Shown here: in pieces, positions 11,524 to 19,860 of the stretch
How positions within the stretch are numbered: the stretch's first letter is position 1
How the letters are laid out: each line of letters opens with the position of its first letter
DNA from: Pseudobacillus wudalianchiensis
Lineage (GTDB): Bacteria; Bacillota; Bacilli; Bacillales; Domibacillaceae
Reading direction: 5' to 3'
DNA length: 64,000 nt
NCBI RefSeq assembly: GCF_001685015.1
Contig: NZ_MAYT01000031.1
Coordinates: forward strand, 128,791 to 192,790
Program-made: the position numbers and the translations under genes
Notes under the pieces: generated by a model
Told to the model about the DNA's origin: nothing
The model's input: only the letters and a program-made list of their open reading frames with translations
Database searches by the model: none

Positions 11524-11716
11524 TATAATTCTCTCCCTTTTAGCGTTCTTGATTTATTTTGTGGAATTCTGTTTGTTTCATGCAGAAAAACGTCTAAAAA
11601 ACATGAAAAGGGCTAGAATTGTGTTAGAATATGGACTGTGGTACAGTGGCTAGAGAATTGTTTTTCTTTTGGAAAATCAGCTATTTGGTCGAAGAAGAAT
11701 GATGGGAGATGAAGAG

Positions 11717-12634
11717 ATGGGTAAGAAAGAGGAACATTTACGCAAACCAGATTGGTTGAAAATAAAATTAAATACAAATGAAAACTATACAGGCTTAAAA
11801 AAGATGATGAGGGAGAAAAACCTCCACACAGTATGTGAAGAAGCGAAATGCCCTAACATTCATGAGTGTTGGGCGGTACGCCGGACAGCTACGTTCATGA
11901 TTCTTGGAGATGTGTGTACTCGTGCTTGCCGTTTTTGTGCAGTCAAAACAGGCTTGCCGACTGAACTGGATTGGGCAGAACCGGAACGGGTAGCAGATTC
12001 TGTTCAGCTAATGAATTTGAAGCATGTTGTCGTAACAGCTGTGGCTCGTGATGATTTAAAAGATGGCGGTGCTGCTGTTTTTGCAGAAACAGTGCGGGCG
12101 ATCCGACGCAAGAATCCGTTTACTTCTATTGAAGTCCTTCCTTCCGATATGGGAGGAGTAGAAGAGAATTTAAAAATGCTGATGGATGCACGGCCAGACA
12201 TCTTAAATCACAATATTGAAACAGTCAAGCGCTTAAGCCCGAGAGTTCGTGCCCGTGCTACATACGAACGCTCCCTTGAATTTTTAAGAAGAGCAAAAGA
12301 AATGCAGCCTGATATTCCAACAAAATCAAGTATTATGATCGGTCTTGGAGAAACAAAGGAAGAAATCATCGAAGCGATGGATGACCTTCGTACAAACAAT
12401 GTAGACATTGTGACACTTGGACAATATTTACAGCCTTCAAAGAAACATTTAAAGGTACAAAAATATTACCATCCAGACGAATTCGCAGAACTTCGTGAAA
12501 TTGCCATGTCAAAAGGCTTTAGCCATTGCGAAGCCGGCCCGCTTGTCCGCTCCTCTTACCATGCGGACGAACAAGTAAACTCAGCAGCAAAAACCAAACA
12601 AGAACTAGGCGAAAAAGAAACACTCGAAGCGTGA
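11717..12634 (+). CDS. lipA: Lipoyl synthase LipA
   Basis: LipA is a radical SAM enzyme that inserts two sulfurs into octanoylated lipoyl domains. It contains the radical SAM motif CTRACRFC and the auxiliary cluster motif [12 protein letters not shown], plus the conserved RSSYHADE near the C-terminus. ATG 11717 is chosen because GGGAG lies 8 nt upstream and the predicted N-terminus [11 protein letters not shown] matches the family. The frame is open back to 11669, but no ribosome binding site supports that start. Length is 305 residues. It depends on Fe-S assembly, which the nearby suf operon provides. The 3' end is followed at once by a repeat cluster. Confidence 0.96.
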   Translation: MGKKEEHLRKPDWLKIKLNTNENYTGLKKMMREKNLHTVCEEAKCPNIHECWAVRRTATFMILGDVCTRACRFCAVKTGLPTELDWAEPERVADSVQLMNLKHVVVTAVARDDLKDGGAAVFAETVRAIRRKNPFTSIEVLPSDMGGVEENLKMLMDARPDILNHNIETVKRLSPRVRARATYERSLEFLRRAKEMQPDIPTKSSIMIGLGETKEEIIEAMDDLRTNNVDIVTLGQYLQPSKKHLKVQKYYHPDEFAELREIAMSKGFSHCEAGPLVRSSYHADEQVNSAAKTKQELGEKETLEA

Positions 12635-12638
12635 TAAA

Positions 12639-12759
12639 GAAAAGCGGAGCCGACTGTTCTGTCCCGACAAGCATAAGACGAAATGGCGAAGTGGCGCTCT
12701 TCAGCCACACAGCCAGATCGGCTTATGACCTCGAGGGACAAGGAGGCGCAGCTGGACAA
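12639..12759. repeat. Intergenic repeat module A, copy 2
   Basis: This 121-bp unit is about 93% identical to 1743-1863, with the same fold. Where copy 1 has CTGCCCC facing GGGGCA, this copy has CTGTCCC facing GGGACA, which is a compensatory pair change. It starts 5 bp after the lipA stop. Confidence 0.8.
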
Positions 12760-12762
12760 AGA

Positions 12763-12883
12763 GAAAAGCGGAAGGCGCTCGATCAGTGCGATAGGAGGTT
12801 GGAGGAATTTCTGTGGGAGTCGCTCTTTGACTCCTGCAGAAATTTCGAAACCGCCGTACGCACTAACGCCTGCAGCTGGACAA
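12763..12883. repeat. Intergenic repeat module B, copy 2
   Basis: This is related to 1620-1738. It has a strong inner hairpin (GAATTTCTGTGGGAGTC facing GACTCCTGCAGAAATTTC) and an outer stem AGTGCG / CGCACT. Copy 1 has AGCGCG / CGCGCT in the outer stem, so one base pair has changed on both sides. The module order here is A then B, the reverse of the first cluster. Confidence 0.75.
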
Positions 12884-12886
12884 ACT

Positions 12887-12947
12887 AAAAGCACCCGGTC
12901 TCTAACGGTATCAAAGATTGATGCGAAGAGAGAAACCGGGTGTTTTT
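12887..12947. terminator. Bidirectional terminator between lipA and the YhcN/YlaJ lipoprotein gene
   Basis: The stem CACCCGGT (12892-12899) / ACCGGGTG (12935-12942) has a secondary CTCT/AGAG pairing, with A-rich sequence on the left and TTTTT on the right. Confidence 0.8.
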
Positions 12948-12949
12948 AG

Positions 12950-13846
12950 TTAACTGCCTCCGTTAGTAAAAGGGTTAGCTCGACCAGGTGTATGATCTTG
13001 ATCGTCTGGTCCATTCGTCCAGTTTGTGCCTGGTGTACCTGTTGTTTGCGGAGTTCCAGTATTTTGTGAAGTGCCTGATTCGTTGCCATTCATTCCTTTA
13101 TTGCCAGTCGTTCCGTTGTTGCCATTCATTCCATTTGTTCCGTTCATTCCGCCATTTTGATTATTTCTTCTATCCGCTTTTGTATAGCCTTGAGGCGAGT
13201 TTTGCTTCATTAGTTTTACAGTACGGCCGATAGAATCACGAGCTACGTCCATGCCGCCATTTGTTTGTGCAATATTTTCAATATCACGGCGTAAGTCGGT
13301 ATCATCGGTCATGTACACATGGTACCAGCGCGGCACAACGCTTAAGGCTGTTCTTTTTACCTGTTCGGCTACTCCTCTGCGGTCTTTAGCATCTTTAGCA
13401 TCGGTATTATAAGCGATTAATACTTCCTGATCTGTCACGAGTACAGAGGCATCATTCACCTTTGGAAGATCAAGACTCAATCGACCAATTGTGTCTGCTG
13501 TCCGTTCCCGGTCAAGAACATGCATGTTTCGGTAAGAAACAGATTGTCCTCGAACAGTTCCTTTTTGGTGGCGGACATAACCGAAGCCATCTTGTCTATT
13601 GTTGGTCATGAGGCCGCCTCTATCAGAACGGTCGTTTCTGTCCATTCCGCCAATTCTGCCATCTACGCCATTTCCACGATCTCCGTTATACATATCGTAC
13701 CGGTCACGGTCATATCGGTCAGCAACGTTTATCGTATTACGGTCCCGATTGTTACCATCGCCGGCAAGGTTGTTTGTATCATTTGCATTACAGCCAGCCA
13801 TCATTAAAAAACTGGCAACTCCCACAGTTAACAATGGTTTTTTCAT
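12950..13846 (-). CDS. YhcN/YlaJ-family sporulation lipoprotein (YutC-like)
   Basis: This is a lipoprotein of the spore-associated YhcN/YlaJ family, in the position of B. subtilis yutC. The lipobox LMMAGC ends at about residue 19. Next comes a low-complexity Asp/Arg/Asn/Gly segment (about 25-80), the conserved domain (about 90-225) and a C-terminal tail of about 70 residues dominated by Asn, Gly and Thr with repeated MNG/TNG units. The 298-residue length is enlarged by the two low-complexity parts. AGGGGGTG lies upstream of the ATG. Probably exposed on the outer side of a spore or cell membrane. Confidence 0.85.
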   Translation of the reverse strand: MKKPLLTVGVASFLMMAGCNANDTNNLAGDGNNRDRNTINVADRYDRDRYDMYNGDRGNGVDGRIGGMDRNDRSDRGGLMTNNRQDGFGYVRHQKGTVRGQSVSYRNMHVLDRERTADTIGRLSLDLPKVNDASVLVTDQEVLIAYNTDAKDAKDRRGVAEQVKRTALSVVPRWYHVYMTDDTDLRRDIENIAQTNGGMDVARDSIGRTVKLMKQNSPQGYTKADRRNNQNGGMNGTNGMNGNNGTTGNKGMNGNESGTSQNTGTPQTTGTPGTNWTNGPDDQDHTPGRANPFTNGGS

Positions 13847-13895
13847 GTTAACACCCCCTCAACACGTAGATTGCCCGTTTTTGCTTATTTTTTTC

Positions 13896-13924
13896 TTAGT
13901 AATTACTGGCTGATCGGCTATAAT
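13896..13924 (+). promoter_or_regulatory. Probable sigma-A promoter of yutD
   Basis: TTAGTA (13896-13901), 17 bp and TATAAT (13919-13924) lie about 28 bp before the start codon. Confidence 0.5.
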
Positions 13925-13951
13925 AAAGGAAGAAGAAAGGAATGAGGAGAG

Positions 13952-14227
13952 ATGATTTGCATTCAAAATCATTGCTATGAGGTCATTGAAGAACGAAGCG
14001 ATGGCTTTAATGAAGAGGTATTCCGAGAACGCTACAGCGACATCTTAACGAAATATGACTACATCGTCGGGGATTGGGGATACGGTCAGCTTCGTCTAAA
14101 AGGGTTCTATGAAGATACGAACCAGAAAGCGACATTTGATTCAAAAATTAGCACGCTAAAAGAGTACTTATATGAATACTGTAATTTTGGCTGTGCCTAT
14201 TTCGTTGCTAAAAAAGTTCAAAAATAA
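13952..14227 (+). CDS. yutD: YutD family protein (DUF1027)
   Basis: This 91-residue protein of the conserved Firmicutes YutD family has an unknown molecular role. It is recognised by the N-terminal ICIQNHCYEVIEE, the central YDYIVGDWGYGQLRLKGFY and the terminal YCNFGCAYFVAKK. GAGGAGAG precedes the ATG. It is transcribed alone from its own promoter and ends in a terminator overlapping the stop. Confidence 0.9.
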   Translation: MICIQNHCYEVIEERSDGFNEEVFRERYSDILTKYDYIVGDWGYGQLRLKGFYEDTNQKATFDSKISTLKEYLYEYCNFGCAYFVAKKVQK

Positions 14228-14258
14228 AATCGAGCAAGATTACTCGATTTTATTTTTT
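14226..14258 (+). terminator. Terminator of yutD
   Basis: AAAATCGAG / CTCGATTTT with a 7-8 nt loop is followed by ATTTTTTG. Confidence 0.85.
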
Positions 14259-14332
14259 GTCTTATGCTGCTTTGAAAGATAAGCTTCTGATTGGAAAAGC
14301 AATGAGAAAACCCCTATCATTCGCCGTCTTAC

Positions 14333-14356
14333 ATCGAGCCTTTTGCTCGATTTTTT
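14333..14356 (+). terminator. Second plus-strand terminator-like hairpin
   Basis: ATCGAGC / GCTCGAT with loop CTTTT is followed by T6. Its T tract overlaps the stop codon of the minus-strand gene that ends at 14355. It shares the ATCGAG core with the yutD terminator and may be a backup. Confidence 0.6.
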
Positions 14357-14651
14357 ATGTGTTAGGAGGGATATCCTGATATTCTCTTTCCTGATCTTTT
14401 TCTTTGTCATCATTAATAGGATGAGCTCCTGGGAATCGACGCGGCATCCCTTGATGAAGTGATCTATTTTCGTAAGTCGACGGTGTATAAAATTGCTGAC
14501 CTTCTTCCCAAGGCGTAGATTTATTTTCCACGGGCTCGTCTTTTCCACGCGGTGCTCCGTAAGGGCCTTCCGGCGTTTGTTCCACTGTTAAAAAGTGACG
14601 CATTTTCTCCACATTAGAAAAATCGGTATATTCTTCATCATTAAAGAACAT
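14355..14651 (-). CDS. Conserved Bacillaceae cytosolic protein, function unknown
   Basis: This 98-residue acidic, Pro-rich soluble protein with no signal or membrane segment resembles an uncharacterised Bacillus family. Characteristic stretches are EQTPEGPYGAPRGKDEP, STPWEEGQ and the GAHPINDD region. The start is taken at 14651 because GGAGG lies 8 nt upstream. The in-frame ATG at 14657 is only 2 nt after it, and 14681 lacks a site. I cannot assign a role. Confidence 0.75.
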   Translation of the reverse strand: MFFNDEEYTDFSNVEKMRHFLTVEQTPEGPYGAPRGKDEPVENKSTPWEEGQQFYTPSTYENRSLHQGMPRRFPGAHPINDDKEKDQEREYQDIPPNT

Positions 14652-14772
14652 AATCATTACCTCCAGCTGCTTTATGATCATACAGCTTCAAATACCTCAT
14701 TCTGCCTGCTAAAGCCCAATGAAGTGATAAAGCTTTCATTATTAGCATGCCCGGCAGCGCTTTGACTATGCT

Positions 14773-15039
14773 TTAAATGACTTCATATAAAAAGTCACGG
14801 AGCTCGGCTGCTTCCTCTTCAGTCAGCTTAAATGCATGCTCAAGATACCCTGGTTCTTCTAAATCATCCCGACCGATAATGGCAAAGCGGCTGCCTTGAA
14901 TATCCAAAACAATACGCTTTCCAAAATAACGATCCGTCTGCATTAAAGCGAGATCAAAGCGTTGGTGCTCTCCCATGAAGCTAACATATCGTGTTTTCGT
15001 TGGTTCAGTTTCATCGTAAAGAAAAAATCTTTCTGTCAT
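14773..15039 (-). CDS. DUF3055 / SAV0927-like protein
   Basis: This is an 88-residue small soluble protein of a conserved Firmicutes family (DUF3055-like) of unknown function. It is recognised from MTERFFLYDETEPTKTRYVSF at the start and the acidic C-terminus LTEEEAAELRDFLYEVI. AGGAGTG precedes the ATG. It is in the same direction as the preceding small gene and about 120 bp upstream of it. Confidence 0.8.
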   Translation of the reverse strand: MTERFFLYDETEPTKTRYVSFMGEHQRFDLALMQTDRYFGKRIVLDIQGSRFAIIGRDDLEEPGYLEHAFKLTEEEAAELRDFLYEVI

Positions 15040-15167
15040 AGCGTGTCACTCCTGTCTATTTGTTTCGATTGTACCATGATTCACCTGGGACGAAGATGTG
15101 TTTTGTTTATAGATTCATGATAAAATAAAGAGGAAATCAAAGAAAGTTAAGAGAAGAGGTGCCCGTC

Positions 15168-15605
15168 GTGTATTTTGTGGATCGGGGGAAAATTGAAGAA
15201 ATTCTAAAGTATATGGAGGCCAAGCTGTCTGTCTTTGCTGAACAGCCACAATGGGAAGCGGCCATTGAACAGGCGGCTTTAGAACGAATCGCTCATATCG
15301 TGATTGAATCTATGCTCGATGTTGGCAATGCCATGATTGATGGCTTTATTATGAGGGATCCGGGCAGCTATGAGGATATTGTTGATATCCTAGAGGATGA
15401 ACAGGTTATTGAAAAAGAAGCGGCCGCTTCGTTAAAAGCTGTTGTAGCCTTAAGAAAAATGCTCGTTCAGCACTACACCACTGTTGATTACAAGGAAGTA
15501 AAGCGAGTGTTTGAAGAGAATTTTTCTGCGCTGGAACAGTTTCCAGCACAAGTAAGAGCTTATTTAACAAATGAATTAGGACCAGTTTCTGCATTTAAGC
15601 CATAA
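15168..15605 (+). CDS. yutE: DUF86 / HepT-like protein YutE
   Basis: This is a 145-residue all-helical protein of the DUF86/HepT fold, matching B. subtilis YutE (FVDRGKIEE at the start, GFIMRDPGSYEDI in the middle, LGPVSAFKP at the end). HepT proteins are RNases or toxins in HepT-MntA pairs. Here RKMLVQHY only partly resembles the RX4-6HXY motif, and no MntA-like nucleotidyltransferase lies nearby. GTG 15168 is preferred to GTG 15159 because AGAAGAGG ends at 15159. Confidence 0.85.
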   Translation: MYFVDRGKIEEILKYMEAKLSVFAEQPQWEAAIEQAALERIAHIVIESMLDVGNAMIDGFIMRDPGSYEDIVDILEDEQVIEKEAAASLKAVVALRKMLVQHYTTVDYKEVKRVFEENFSALEQFPAQVRAYLTNELGPVSAFKP

Positions 15606-15613
15606 CCATTTCG

Positions 15614-15638
15614 CGCTTTCATTATGAAAGCGTTTTTT
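15614..15638 (+). terminator. Terminator of yutE
   Basis: CGCTTTC / GAAAGCG with loop ATTAT is followed by T6. Confidence 0.85.
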
Positions 15639-15655
15639 GTTCATAAGGAGGAAAC

Positions 15656-16423
15656 ATGAAGACATATAAAGGATACTTGATTGACTTAGATGGTACGATG
15701 TATCGAGGTACAGAAGAAATAAAAGAAGCGCGTCATTTTATTAGCCGTTTAAAAGAAAAAAATATTCCTTATTTATTTGTTACTAACAATTCATCGCGTA
15801 CACCAGCTCAAGTAGCAGAAAAGCTGAACCGATTTCACATTCCTACTGAGCCTGAGCAAGTATTCACAGCGGCCATAGCCACAGCTAACTATATTTTTGA
15901 GAGGCATAAACAAGCTGCTATTTATATGATTGGGGAAGAAGGGCTTCGTTCGGCATTGAAGGAAAAAGGGTTTACCCTCGTGGAACATGAGCAGCCAGAT
16001 GTTGTTGTATGCGGGATTGATCGCCATATCCACTATGAAAAATTAGCGGTGGCCTGTCTTGCAGTGAGAAATGGCGCTGCATTCGTCTCGACAAACGGGG
16101 ATATTGCTATTCCTACTGAGCGCGGTCTTCTTCCAGGCAACGGTGCTCTCACGTCGGTCATCGCCGTGTCAACAGAAACAGCTCCTACTTTTATCGGGAA
16201 GCCAGAAGCGATTATTATGGAACAAGCCCTCCAAGTACTTGGCACAACGAAAGAAGAAACATTAATGGTTGGTGACAATTATCAGACTGACATTTTGGCG
16301 GGGATCCGGGCGGGGATCGACACATTGCTTGTTCATACGGGCGTAACAAGGAAGGAACATCTCGCTGGAGTAGCAGAGCAGCCGGTTTATACAAAAAATA
16401 ATCTTGATGAGTGGGAAATATAG
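15656..16423 (+). CDS. yutF: HAD-family sugar phosphatase YutF (NagD/AraL type)
   Basis: This 255-residue haloacid dehalogenase-type phosphatase is of the NagD/AraL (class IIA) group. Motif I is DLDGTMYRG (nucleophile Asp10, acid Asp12), motif II is FVTNNSS, the class IIA cap lies in the middle and motif III/IV are IGKPE and MVGDNYQTDI. It probably dephosphorylates small sugar phosphates or p-nitrophenyl-type substrates. The natural substrate cannot be read from sequence. AAGGAGGAAAC precedes the ATG. Confidence 0.9.
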   Translation: MKTYKGYLIDLDGTMYRGTEEIKEARHFISRLKEKNIPYLFVTNNSSRTPAQVAEKLNRFHIPTEPEQVFTAAIATANYIFERHKQAAIYMIGEEGLRSALKEKGFTLVEHEQPDVVVCGIDRHIHYEKLAVACLAVRNGAAFVSTNGDIAIPTERGLLPGNGALTSVIAVSTETAPTFIGKPEAIIMEQALQVLGTTKEETLMVGDNYQTDILAGIRAGIDTLLVHTGVTRKEHLAGVAEQPVYTKNNLDEWEI

Positions 16424-16535
16424 AATGAGCCGTGTGACAGGCAGTCAAGACCGGTAAATGAAAAGAAATGGCTCGTAAGTTGCTTCTTATGGTCGGTACA
16501 TCAATAAGAATCATCTGTACAAGATACAAGACACA

Positions 16536-16573
16536 AAACACCCGGTTTAGCATGAGGCTAAACCGGGTGTTTG
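16536..16573. terminator. Bidirectional terminator between yutF and yutG
   Basis: CACCCGGTTTAG / CTAAACCGGGTG with loop CATGAGG lies between AACA and TTTGTTT. Confidence 0.85.
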
Positions 16574-16577
16574 TTTG

Positions 16578-17084
16578 TTATTCTGTGTTGGCCGCCTTAT
16601 GAGCAAGACGGCTAGAGGCAGCTGCTGCGATAGCGCCTACGATATCATCGAGGAATGTGTGAACCTTACCAGTAGATTTATCATTCAAGTGCTCTAAAAT
16701 GCCAGGCTTCACCTTATCAATGTATCCGTAGTTGGTAAAGCCGATTGATCCATAGACATTCACAATGGCAAGCGCTAGAATTTCATCCACACCATACAGG
16801 CTTTCATCGCTCGCAATGATAGATTGCAACGGCTCATCGAGCTGGCCTTGCTCCGCCAGCACGTCGAGCTGTATACCCGTTAAAATGGCATTTTGCACCT
16901 CGCGCTTTTGTAATACTTTTTCTATATTTTTTTTACATTCTTCTATTTCAAGATTGGGATGGTACTTTTTTTGCAAAAACATTACTAACTCAGCGATATC
17001 ATCTACTGTTACTCCTCTTTCACCGAGCCAGCGGCGTGCCGTTTTTTCGGACATGCTCATTACTGATTTGTCTTCGAGAGTCAT
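16578..17084 (-). CDS. yutG: PgpA-domain protein YutG
   Basis: This 168-residue protein has the phosphatidylglycerophosphatase A-like fold seen in B. subtilis YutG/YpjQ. The conserved block KVHTFLDDIVGAIAAAA lies near the C-terminus. True membrane PgpA proteins have several hydrophobic helices, whereas this one is mostly soluble, so lipid phosphatase activity is uncertain. AGGTGATCGT precedes the ATG. Confidence 0.8.
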   Translation of the reverse strand: MTLEDKSVMSMSEKTARRWLGERGVTVDDIAELVMFLQKKYHPNLEIEECKKNIEKVLQKREVQNAILTGIQLDVLAEQGQLDEPLQSIIASDESLYGVDEILALAIVNVYGSIGFTNYGYIDKVKPGILEHLNDKSTGKVHTFLDDIVGAIAAAASSRLAHKAANTE

Positions 17085-17255
17085 ACGATCACCTTTTTCT
17101 CTAATATGTTAATAATGAATATTTTCCCTGTAATAAGAATTCCAGGTGAGACAAAGAAATTCCTTTTTTTTATTAAAAAAGTACTCTGTTACCTATATAC
17201 CCTTAAGCTGTAAAGACTATTCAATGAAAATGAAGAAGAGGAGGAGGGAAAGCAA

Positions 17256-18257
17256 ATGGATGGCAAGCAAATATTAATGAAGCATTTTAATATACAGGCA
17301 GAACGGGCACCATTTCGCTCAGAAGCAATGTGTTATGAAAGAGATGGGTTACTTTATCATATTATGGACGTTACCAAGAAGGAACAACAATATTTATATG
17401 AGCTTCATCAAATGTCCCGGCACATGGTGCAGCAGGGGGAAAAGAGAACGGCTGTATTTTTGCCTGCTGTAAACGGCCGATTTTTAATAACAGAAGAAAA
17501 TAAAGATTTCGTTGTGCTTGTAAGCAAGCGGCCATCTTCGATGAAAGCTGTCACTGGCAGAAAGCTGGCGCATTTTCATTTAAGGGGTCAATCTCTTTCT
17601 TTTCAAATAAACTCAGCAAGCGAATTAGGCAAATGGAGAGAAAAGTGGGAGCAGCGGCTAGAAAATCTAGAAAAAGGTGTTAGTCAGTTAGTAAGAGAAC
17701 AAGACGATCCTTTTGCGCGTCTGATCGTGGAGGCCTTTCCTTATTATATGGGATTAACAGAAAATGCCCTGCAGTATGCAGCTGATACGGATATTGATGC
17801 CCCCCCGCAACAATGGGATTCAGGGACTATTTGTCATTCTTTATTTAATGAACAGGCTTGGTTAAGGGAGCCTGCTGTTCATGTGCCGTTCAATTGGGTA
17901 TTTGATTATCCTGCACGAGATATAGCGGAATGGATACGGTCTGAATATTGGAGAGGCTCTTTGTTTTACCGTACACGTTTTATGGACTTTATTAGGCAGT
18001 ACGAGCAAGTTAGGCCGCTATCTTCCTTTTCCTGGCGATTGATTTATGCCCGTCTATTATTTCCGGCCCATTATTTTGATTGCGTAGAAAATTATTTTTC
18101 CGCTGCTTCCTTCCACCGAAGAAAAGAAAACGAAGAAATATTAAAGAAATACACGGCAAGTTCACATGAGTATGAGCAGTTTTTAGGGTTCTTTTATGAG
18201 CAAGCAGGACTGCCAGCTAATCAGTTAAATATGCCGATTATTAGCTGGCTCAGATAA
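17256..18257 (+). CDS. yutH: YutH-like spore coat-associated protein (CotS/kinase fold)
   Basis: This 333-residue protein matches the YutH family, distant relatives of the CotS/aminoglycoside phosphotransferase-like fold found in spore coats. The N-terminal lobe and helical C-terminal lobe are present (VPFNWVFDYPARDIAEWIR near residue 210). No intact canonical kinase catalytic HxD...D set is obvious, so it may be a pseudokinase. GAGGAGGG precedes the ATG. The genomic position matches B. subtilis yutH. Confidence 0.78.
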   Translation: MDGKQILMKHFNIQAERAPFRSEAMCYERDGLLYHIMDVTKKEQQYLYELHQMSRHMVQQGEKRTAVFLPAVNGRFLITEENKDFVVLVSKRPSSMKAVTGRKLAHFHLRGQSLSFQINSASELGKWREKWEQRLENLEKGVSQLVREQDDPFARLIVEAFPYYMGLTENALQYAADTDIDAPPQQWDSGTICHSLFNEQAWLREPAVHVPFNWVFDYPARDIAEWIRSEYWRGSLFYRTRFMDFIRQYEQVRPLSSFSWRLIYARLLFPAHYFDCVENYFSAASFHRRKENEEILKKYTASSHEYEQFLGFFYEQAGLPANQLNMPIISWLR

Positions 18258-18335
18258 TCTTTTGCCGAAAAAGGAGCATTTATCTGAATTATGCTAAAAT
18301 GAAAAGGTGAATAATAGAAGAAAGCAGGTGGAGAT

Positions 18336-19322
18336 TTGAAGCCGCTCGTATATGTAACTCGAAAGCTTCCGGAAGAAATTGTAGCAAGATTAAAGGAGAA
18401 TTATGAAGTCGACATGTGGTCAAAGGAGGACGTGCAAGTTCCTCGAGAAGTGTTGCTAGAAAAGGTACAAGAGGCAGATGCTCTTTTAACGGTAATTTCA
18501 GACCGTATGGATGAAGAAGTATTTGCAGCAGGAAAGAATTTGAAAGTCGTTGCGAATATGGCTGTTGGTTATGACAACATTGATTTGGATTCAGCGAGCC
18601 GTCATAATGTAGCTATCTGCAATACGCCGGATGTATTGACCGATACAACAGCTGATTTGGCCTTTGCCCTACTCTTAGCGACAGCCCGCCGGATGATTGA
18701 AGCAGCAGAGTTTGTGAAACAAGGCGAGTGGAAAAGCTGGTCGCCCATGCTTTTAGCTGGTACAGATGTTCATCATAAGACAATCGGTATTGTTGGTATG
18801 GGGAAAATAGGAACAGTCGTTGCCAAACGGGCTGCCGGTTTTGATATGGAAATCATTTATCATAACCGTAACCGCCATGAAGTAGCCGAGGAAATGCTCG
18901 GCGCTCGTTATTGCTCATTAGATGAATTGCTCGGGGAAGCTGATTTTGTTGTTTGTCTTGCTCCGCTGACAAAGGAAACAAAAGGCATGTTCCAGCGTGA
19001 ACAATTCCAAAAAATGAAGAAAGACGCTATTTTTATCAATGCAAGCCGAGGGCCGATTGTGAATGAAGAAGCGTTGTATGAGGCACTTCAAGCAGGGGAT
19101 ATTGCGGCGGCTGGTCTTGATGTATTTAATGAAGAACCAATTGGTGCAGATCATCCTCTTCTTCAATTGAAAAACGTGGTTGCTTTACCTCACATTGGCA
19201 GCGCTACGAAAGAAACTCGGATTGCTATGATGGAAACATGCTGTGATAACTTAGAGGCCATCTTTGCGGATCGGGCTCCCAAAACCCTCGTTAACAAAGA
19301 TTTTTTAAGCTATAGAAGATAG
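18336..19322 (+). CDS. D-2-hydroxyacid dehydrogenase (glyoxylate/hydroxypyruvate reductase type)
   Basis: This 328-residue NAD(P)-dependent D-isomer-specific 2-hydroxyacid dehydrogenase is closest in feel to glyoxylate/hydroxypyruvate or 2-ketogluconate reductases. The Rossmann motif GMGKIGTVVAKRA is near residue 150, the catalytic Arg is in NASRGPIVNEEAL, Glu is in DVFNEEP and the catalytic His is in LPHIGSATKETR. The start is TTG with AGGTGGAG upstream. It ends 70 bp before a bidirectional terminator. Confidence 0.88.
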   Translation: MKPLVYVTRKLPEEIVARLKENYEVDMWSKEDVQVPREVLLEKVQEADALLTVISDRMDEEVFAAGKNLKVVANMAVGYDNIDLDSASRHNVAICNTPDVLTDTTADLAFALLLATARRMIEAAEFVKQGEWKSWSPMLLAGTDVHHKTIGIVGMGKIGTVVAKRAAGFDMEIIYHNRNRHEVAEEMLGARYCSLDELLGEADFVVCLAPLTKETKGMFQREQFQKMKKDAIFINASRGPIVNEEALYEALQAGDIAAAGLDVFNEEPIGADHPLLQLKNVVALPHIGSATKETRIAMMETCCDNLEAIFADRAPKTLVNKDFLSYRR

Positions 19323-19393
19323 AAACAGCTACAGTGAGAGAACAGGGAAGATTTTACAACCCGAACGATCCTTTTACTTAATTAGAGATACAT

Positions 19394-19433
19394 AAAAAGC
19401 AGAGGCTCCACATGTTGGAATCTCTGCTTTTTT
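19394..19433. terminator. Bidirectional terminator between the 2-hydroxyacid dehydrogenase gene and yutI
   Basis: AAAAGCAGAG / CTCTGCTTTT with an inner TCCA...TGGA pairing is flanked by A and T tracts. Confidence 0.85.
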
Positions 19434-19471
19434 ATTTATCAGCTAAATGTAAAGCTTGTTTACCGCTTAGA

Positions 19472-19708
19472 TTAAAATACTTGCTCTACTTCAACGACAC
19501 CCGGCACTTCTTCTAAAAGGGCACGCTCAATTCCCGCTTTAAGGGTAATAGTGGAGCTTGGGCATGATCCGCATGCGCCAAGAAGGCGAAGTTTCACAAT
19601 GCCATCCTCTATGTCTACTAGTTCACAGTCGCCGCCGTCACGAAGCAAAAATGGGCGTAATTTATCTAATACTTCTCGTACTTGCATTTCCATTTGTTGT
19701 TCTTCCAC
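19472..19708 (-). CDS. yutI: NifU-like Fe-S scaffold protein YutI
   Basis: This 78-residue NifU C-terminal-type domain (Nfu) carries the cluster-binding CxxC in [14 protein letters not shown]. It is a candidate Fe-S carrier that would take clusters from SufBCD to targets. GTG 19708 is chosen because AAGGAG is 9 nt upstream. The ATG at 19729 would place that site inside the gene. It is transcribed alone, divergent from yuzD. Confidence 0.88.
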   Translation of the reverse strand: MEEQQMEMQVREVLDKLRPFLLRDGGDCELVDIEDGIVKLRLLGACGSCPSSTITLKAGIERALLEEVPGVVEVEQVF

Positions 19709-19860
19709 TATGATACACTCCTTTCTCATTCTCTCTTTTATTATAATGATTATAATGAGAAAAATCCATCTATTGATAAAGATTTGATCAATGGGAATTC
19801 TTATTTCTTTAGTATGAATTTTTCGTTAAAATAAAGATAATAAGGGAAGGGGGAGGAATG

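Noticed and set aside
11625-11633. CATATTCTA on the minus strand as a sigma-K -10 for lytH
   Set aside because: The -10 fits, but no -35 of the sigma-K type lies 16-17 bp upstream, and the site is about 95 bp from the start codon. The same bases also resemble a plus-strand -10 for lipA.
14240-14548. 102-residue minus-strand frame
   Set aside because: It overlaps the better-supported gene 14355-14651 in another frame and crosses two terminators.
15614-15638. TGAAAGCG...TTTT as a catabolite-responsive (cre) element
   Set aside because: The right half does not match the consensus, and the sequence is fully explained by a terminator hairpin.
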